A DNA stretch of 64,000 nt from positions 682,001 through 746,000 of the forward strand of contig NZ_CP142685.1 in NCBI RefSeq assembly GCF_045689735.1. The letters are read 5' to 3'. The DNA comes from Halothiobacillus sp045689735 (GTDB lineage: Bacteria > Pseudomonadota > Gammaproteobacteria > Halothiobacillales > Halothiobacillaceae). Under the pieces are notes generated by a model. The model had not been told where the DNA came from. It ran no database searches and saw nothing but the letters and a program-made list of their open reading frames with translations. The position numbers and the translations under genes were made by a program. Of this stretch, positions 60,360 through 64,000 are shown piece by piece; position 1 is the stretch's first letter, and each line of letters opens with the position of its first letter.

Positions 60360-60559
60360 AAGACGAGTATATCGCTGTTGTCGATGAAGTCTTCGACACG
60401 GAAGAAACCGAGCAGCCATTTGGAAAACGCTGGGCAAGTCAGCTACTTCGGATAAAGCCAGAGCATCTGCTTGCCTTGCAGGAGGGCAAGCTTTTAGCGA
60501 TAGATGATCAAGGGGAATATGTGGTTTATCTGGAGTTGGAGAGAAAAAATCATGTCTGA
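60356..60559 (+). CDS. Hypothetical 67-aa protein
   Basis: Not recognised. Acidic N-terminus (MKDEYIAVVDEVFDTEETEQ), then GKRWASQLLRIKPEHLLALQ and EGKLLAIDDQGEYVVYLELE; probably a small beta-rich soluble domain. It overlaps hsdM by 4 bp and the HEPN gene by 8 bp, so it is a real coupled member of the operon. It could be an adaptor or regulator of either the methylase or the HEPN protein. Confidence 0.7.
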   Translation: MKDEYIAVVDEVFDTEETEQPFGKRWASQLLRIKPEHLLALQEGKLLAIDDQGEYVVYLELERKNHV

Positions 60560-60953
60560 ATCACTCAGTTTTGATGTGCTGGAAAAAGCCATTGCAGCGC
60601 TCGAAGAGGGCCTGCGCGAACACGAGCAACATCCACAACTTCTGACCGTGCGCGATGGCGTGATTCAGCGATTTGAAGTGGCCATGGATTTGTCGCGCAA
60701 AATGATTCTGCGGGTACTCAAAGAGAAATTTGCTTTGGACGATATAGCCGCCAATAACAAAACCTTTATTCGTGAAGGTGCCAAATATGGCTTGATTGCC
60801 GATGCTGAAAGCTGGATGCGCCATCTGGAATCGAGGAACAAGACTTCACATACTTACGATCCCCCATTGGCCGCTCGCGTCTTTGCTGAAATACCGGCGT
60901 TTATTCCTGATGCGCAGGATCTCCTGAAAAGGCTCAAAAATGCCATTGCTTGA
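60552..60953 (+). CDS. HEPN-domain protein, HepT-like toxin (NTase substrate-binding)
   Basis: A 133-aa all-helical HEPN protein of the nucleotidyltransferase substrate-binding family. R95-N-K-T-S-H100-T-Y102 fits the RX4HXY motif of HepT toxins, where R and H make the RNase site and Y is the residue AMPylated by the MntA antitoxin. It overlaps the 67-aa gene by 8 bp and the MNT-HsdS gene by 14 bp. By family knowledge it is the RNase toxin of a type VII toxin-antitoxin pair; toxicity here is inferred. Confidence 0.85.
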   Translation: MSESLSFDVLEKAIAALEEGLREHEQHPQLLTVRDGVIQRFEVAMDLSRKMILRVLKEKFALDDIAANNKTFIREGAKYGLIADAESWMRHLESRNKTSHTYDPPLAARVFAEIPAFIPDAQDLLKRLKNAIA

Positions 60954-62661
60954 TGTTCGTGCCGATCACCTGAAAATCGTTCAGGACATTCTGCAAAAGC
61001 ACGTGCCTGAGCGCGAAGTCTGGGCCTTTGGTTCCCGTGCCAAGTGGCTGGCGAAAGAGTATTCCGATCTGGATTTGTGCATTGTGGGTGAAACACCGCT
61101 GAGCTTTCGCACACTGGGCCTGCTCGAAGAAGCCTTTGAAGATTCCGACTTGCCCTACAAGGTGGATGTGGTGGATTGGGCCACGACCAGTGAATCGTTC
61201 AGGAAGATTGTTGAGCGAGATAAGGTAGTGGTGCAGAAGGCTGGGCGGGGTTGGGGTATGGCTGCTGAGTGGCAAACCTGCACCCTTGGCGAATTGGGAC
61301 CAATTAAGACGGGGAAAACTCCGCCTTCCTCGCTGGGTGACGGATTCGGGGGTACGGTTCCATTTCTAACACCCGGAGACATGAACGGCAAAAAGTGGAT
61401 AACCGAGACAGACAGATATTTGAATGAGATCGGCCTGAATGCTGTCAGATCCTCCTTGATGCCAGCGCGATCTGTAGCGGTTTCATGTATCGGGTCTGAT
61501 ATGGGCAAAGCCGCTTTACTGGCTAGAGCAAGCGTGACCAATCAGCAAATAAATACGATTGCCGTGGACGAATCAAGATTCAATGCGGAGTTCGTCTATT
61601 ACGACTTGTCAGTAAGGCAGCAAGAACTAAAGGCTGCAGCAAGTGGGTCTGCAACACCGATTCTGAACAAAGGCCATTTTTCTGCATTTGAAATATCACT
61701 ACCACCCAGAGCAACACAAAACAAGATCGTCGGAATTCTGGGCGGGCTTGACAATAAAATCGACCTCAACCGCCGCATCAACCAAACACTCGAAGCCATG
61801 GCGCAAGCCGTCTTCAAGTCGTGGTTTGTCGATTTCGACCCAGTCAAAGCCAAGATCGCCGCCAGGCGGAACCTCGCCCCGAACCTTTCCCGGAAGGAGA
61901 GGGAGGAAAAAATACTGCGTGCCGCCATGAGCGCCATCAGCGGCAAGCCCGACGCCGAACTCGACACCCTGCCGCCCGAGCAATACCAACAACTCGCCGC
62001 CACCGCCGCGCTGTTTCCGGATGAGATGGAAGAGTCGGAGTTGGGGGAGATTCCGAGGGGGTGGGCGCCCGGCGCACTTTCTGCGGTCTGTGATTTGAAC
62101 GCCGACAGCTGGAGCGCCAAGACTCTGCCTGCATCAGTGAAGTACATTGATTTGGCCAACACCAAGAATGGTGAGGTCATCGAAGTACAAACGATGGAAG
62201 GCGCGAATATTCCAAGTCGAGCCCGCCGGATTTTGAAAGATGGAGACACGATTATCGGCACCGTTCGGCCTGGCAATCGCTCCTTTGCGCTTGTTGGTGA
62301 AGCGGGCCTTACCGGGAGCGCTGGATTTGCAGTACTGCATCCCAGAAAGAGTTATCTGCGTGAATACGTGTATCTCGCCGCAACAGCAGATGCAAATATT
62401 GAGCGTCTGGCCCATCTTGCCGATGGCGGAGCCTACCCCGCAGTCCGCCCCGAGCTTGTCGTGTCCGATTCCTTACCAATACCGAGCGAGAACCTGCTAC
62501 GTGAATTTCATAGGATTTCCGCACCTATGTTCGATCACGTTTTGGAAATGAGAAGAGCAAATAGGGAATTGGCCGCCCTCCGCGACACCCTTCTCCCCAA
62601 ACTCCTCTCCGGCGAGTTGTCCGTTGAAAACTTATCTTCCAATTTGGAGGCCATGGCATGA
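60940..62661 (+). CDS. hsdS: MNT nucleotidyltransferase fused to type I specificity subunit HsdS
   Basis: One open frame of 573 codons. Residues 1 to about 100 are a minimal nucleotidyltransferase: G31-S32, ten residues, D43-L44-D45 gives the GSX10DXD motif of MntA antitoxins. From residue 107 (Met, codon at 61258) the protein is HsdS: first target-recognition domain (LGELGPIKTGKTPPSS), central coiled coil (INQTLEAMAQAVFKSWFVDF, about 283-302), second recognition domain (from LGEIPRGWAPG, about 368) and C-terminal coil (LRDTLLPKLLSGEL). Either a fusion protein or two products with an internal start at 61258. Overlaps the AAA gene by 4 bp. Confidence 0.88.
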   Translation: MPLLDVRADHLKIVQDILQKHVPEREVWAFGSRAKWLAKEYSDLDLCIVGETPLSFRTLGLLEEAFEDSDLPYKVDVVDWATTSESFRKIVERDKVVVQKAGRGWGMAAEWQTCTLGELGPIKTGKTPPSSLGDGFGGTVPFLTPGDMNGKKWITETDRYLNEIGLNAVRSSLMPARSVAVSCIGSDMGKAALLARASVTNQQINTIAVDESRFNAEFVYYDLSVRQQELKAAASGSATPILNKGHFSAFEISLPPRATQNKIVGILGGLDNKIDLNRRINQTLEAMAQAVFKSWFVDFDPVKAKIAARRNLAPNLSRKEREEKILRAAMSAISGKPDAELDTLPPEQYQQLAATAALFPDEMEESELGEIPRGWAPGALSAVCDLNADSWSAKTLPASVKYIDLANTKNGEVIEVQTMEGANIPSRARRILKDGDTIIGTVRPGNRSFALVGEAGLTGSAGFAVLHPRKSYLREYVYLAATADANIERLAHLADGGAYPAVRPELVVSDSLPIPSENLLREFHRISAPMFDHVLEMRRANRELAALRDTLLPKLLSGELSVENLSSNLEAMA

Positions 62662-63740
62662 CCCATATTCAGAAAATTACGATCAAGGGTTACAAATCCA
62701 TCGCCAAGCTGGAGGATTTTGAACTGCGCCCACTCAATGTGCTGATCGGCGCCAACGGTGCAGGCAAGAGCAATTTCATCAGCCTCTTCCGGCTGCTCAA
62801 TGAAATGTATGAGCAGCAACTCCAGCTCTACATTCAAAAGCAAGGTGGCCCGGACGCTTTGCTGTATTTCGGCCGCAGCACAACGGAACGCTTGCATGCG
62901 GAGTTTTACTTTGCCAATAACGGCTACAAATTCGATTTAGTACCCACATCGGACAATCGGCTAATTTTTGAAAGTGAAGTTAGTTGGTTCAAGGGTGTTT
63001 ATTACCCTAATCCTTCAAGCGTTGTATTGGGCACAACACATGCTGAATCAAAGCTGAAAGAGGCGAAGGATGGCTATTCCCCATATGTTCGGCCAGCAAT
63101 CAGTAGTTGGCGCGTTTATCACTTTCATGACACCAGTGAAACAGCCAAAGTTAAGCGACAGCACGCCATCAATGACAACCTTCGGCTGAAGATTGACGCT
63201 GCGAATCTTGCAGCTTACCTGCGGATGCTGAATGAGAAATACCCGGATGAGTACGCACGGATCGTTGAAACCATTCGATTGGTTCTGCCATTCTTTGATG
63301 ACTTTGTGCACCGCACGGGTGAGCCAGAGTATGTAGAACTGGAGTGGGTACAGAAGGGCCGTCCTGATACACCGCTCAAAGCGCACATGCTGTCCGATGG
63401 TAGCCTGCGTTTTATCTGTCTGGCGACGCTTCTGCTTCAACCAGTGAAATTGCTGCCCGACACCATTCTGATTGACGAGCCGGAACTGGGGCTCCATCCC
63501 TACGCCGTAAACGTCTTGGCAGACATTTTTAAACAGGTGGCAGAGGACAAGCAGTTGATTGTTTCCACGCAGTCGGTGGAACTCATCAACGAGCTGTCAC
63601 CAGACGACGTGATTGTGGTGGATCAAGAAAATGGTGCCTCTACCTTCAAGCGCCTGAACGAAGCAGAGTTAAGCGACTGGCTTCAAGACTACGCGCTGGG
63701 TGAACTGTGGAAGCGCAATGTCCTGGGCGGGAGGCCGTGA
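62658..63740 (+). CDS. AAA family ATPase (OLD/ABC-like, defence-associated)
   Basis: 360 aa. Walker A GANGAGKSN at residues 31-39, after ITIKGYKSIAKLEDFEL, typical of RecF/OLD-like ATPases. ABC-type signature region MLSDGSLRFICLATLLL, Walker B ILIDEPELGLHP and the switch STQSVELI follow. No coiled-coil arm is evident, so it is a compact AAA_21-type protein. It overlaps hsdS by 4 bp and is followed 1 bp later by a DUF4276 gene, its usual partner. Probably a sensor/motor of a nuclease pair. Confidence 0.9.
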   Translation: MTHIQKITIKGYKSIAKLEDFELRPLNVLIGANGAGKSNFISLFRLLNEMYEQQLQLYIQKQGGPDALLYFGRSTTERLHAEFYFANNGYKFDLVPTSDNRLIFESEVSWFKGVYYPNPSSVVLGTTHAESKLKEAKDGYSPYVRPAISSWRVYHFHDTSETAKVKRQHAINDNLRLKIDAANLAAYLRMLNEKYPDEYARIVETIRLVLPFFDDFVHRTGEPEYVELEWVQKGRPDTPLKAHMLSDGSLRFICLATLLLQPVKLLPDTILIDEPELGLHPYAVNVLADIFKQVAEDKQLIVSTQSVELINELSPDDVIVVDQENGASTFKRLNEAELSDWLQDYALGELWKRNVLGGRP

Positions 63741-63741
63741 T

Positions 63742-64000
63742 ATGCGCGAGGTGATTGTTTTCGCAGAAGGCCCGACGGAAGAGCGCTTCATCAAGCAGGT
63801 CGTGGCACCGGCACTGCATGGTCTGCAGATTTATCTGAAACCACAGCTACTAAAGACCTCACAGTCTGGAAAGGGTGGAGCGCTGAGCATCGATTGGTTT
63901 TTTCTCAACGCCCGCAATACCTTGAGACAGAAGCCGGATGCAGTGCTTTCTTCCTTTATTGACCTGTATGGTCTGGACACAGACTTCCCCGCGTTTGAGG
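63742..64000 (+). CDS. DUF4276 (TOPRIM-like) protein, 3' end cut by window edge
   Basis: ATG 63742 begins 86 visible codons: MREVIVFAEGPTEERFIKQV, with EGPTE as the TOPRIM glutamate motif, then KGGALSIDWFFLN and SSFIDLYGLD, the region of the acidic DxD-type site. DUF4276 proteins commonly follow AAA_21 ATPases in defence islands. A TOPRIM nuclease role is inferred. Confidence 0.8.
   Translation, partial: MREVIVFAEGPTEERFIKQVVAPALHGLQIYLKPQLLKTSQSGKGGALSIDWFFLNARNTLRQKPDAVLSSFIDLYGLDTDFPAFE

Overview
The window comes from a Gram-negative bacterium, most likely a sulfur-oxidising, CO2-fixing gammaproteobacterium (Halothiobacillus-like; the genus is inference). The reasons are a phosphoribulokinase for the Calvin cycle, a thiosulfate-oxidation SoxB protein, a complete bamA/skp/lpxD/fabZ/lpxA outer-membrane cluster, a sigma-54 type IV pilin gene, 6S RNA next to the 5-formyl-THF cyclo-ligase gene, and a one-piece tmRNA.

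1-5.7 kb: leftward metabolic genes (FAD oxidoreductase running off the edge, prk, trmB-thiG, EVE protein-fau) with 6S RNA and a 13-bp minisatellite touching its promoter. 5.7-12.2 kb: a pilin locus. pilA has a textbook -24/-12 promoter and two identical upstream palindromes 42 bp apart. Two paralogous multi-TM/TPR GT-C-like proteins lie downstream of it. Upstream are 248-bp tandem repeats made of GC-rich palindromes, and a DUF559 endonuclease-like gene. 12.2-30.9 kb: conserved housekeeping (ppiC-yciI-yciB; yciO, M50 protease, scpA; rpsB-tsf; pyrH-frr-uppS-cdsA-dxr-rseP-bamA-skp-lpxD-fabZ-lpxA; fumC).

30.9-34.9 kb: an eroded mobile-DNA region between fumC and tRNA-Leu(CAA), with tRNA-Ser(GGA) inside it. 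It holds two inverted, truncated copies of one IS3-family element, an internally deleted second IS3-type element plus a solo end of it, a truncated integrase beside tRNA-Leu, and orphan gene fragments. 35-56.5 kb: purT, a DEAD-box helicase, a GT4 glycosyltransferase, fabD-fabG-acpP-fabF-pabB-pabC-mltG-tmk-holB, a solitary soxB, an asparaginase-fold protein, rimO-DUF3565-moaB, a fused two-domain glycosyltransferase and a DedA protein.

56.6-64 kb: ssrA (tmRNA), then a broken P4-type integrase and a 75-bp near-perfect palindrome, then a tightly overlapping defence operon: Fic, HsdM, a 67-aa unknown, a HEPN protein with the RX4HXY motif, an MNT nucleotidyltransferase with GSX10DXD fused in frame to the type I specificity subunit HsdS, an AAA ATPase and a TOPRIM-like DUF4276 protein cut by the window edge. 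The type VII toxin-antitoxin pair buried in a restriction-modification operon, with the antitoxin enzyme continuous with HsdS, is the most interesting item here. hsdR is not in the window.
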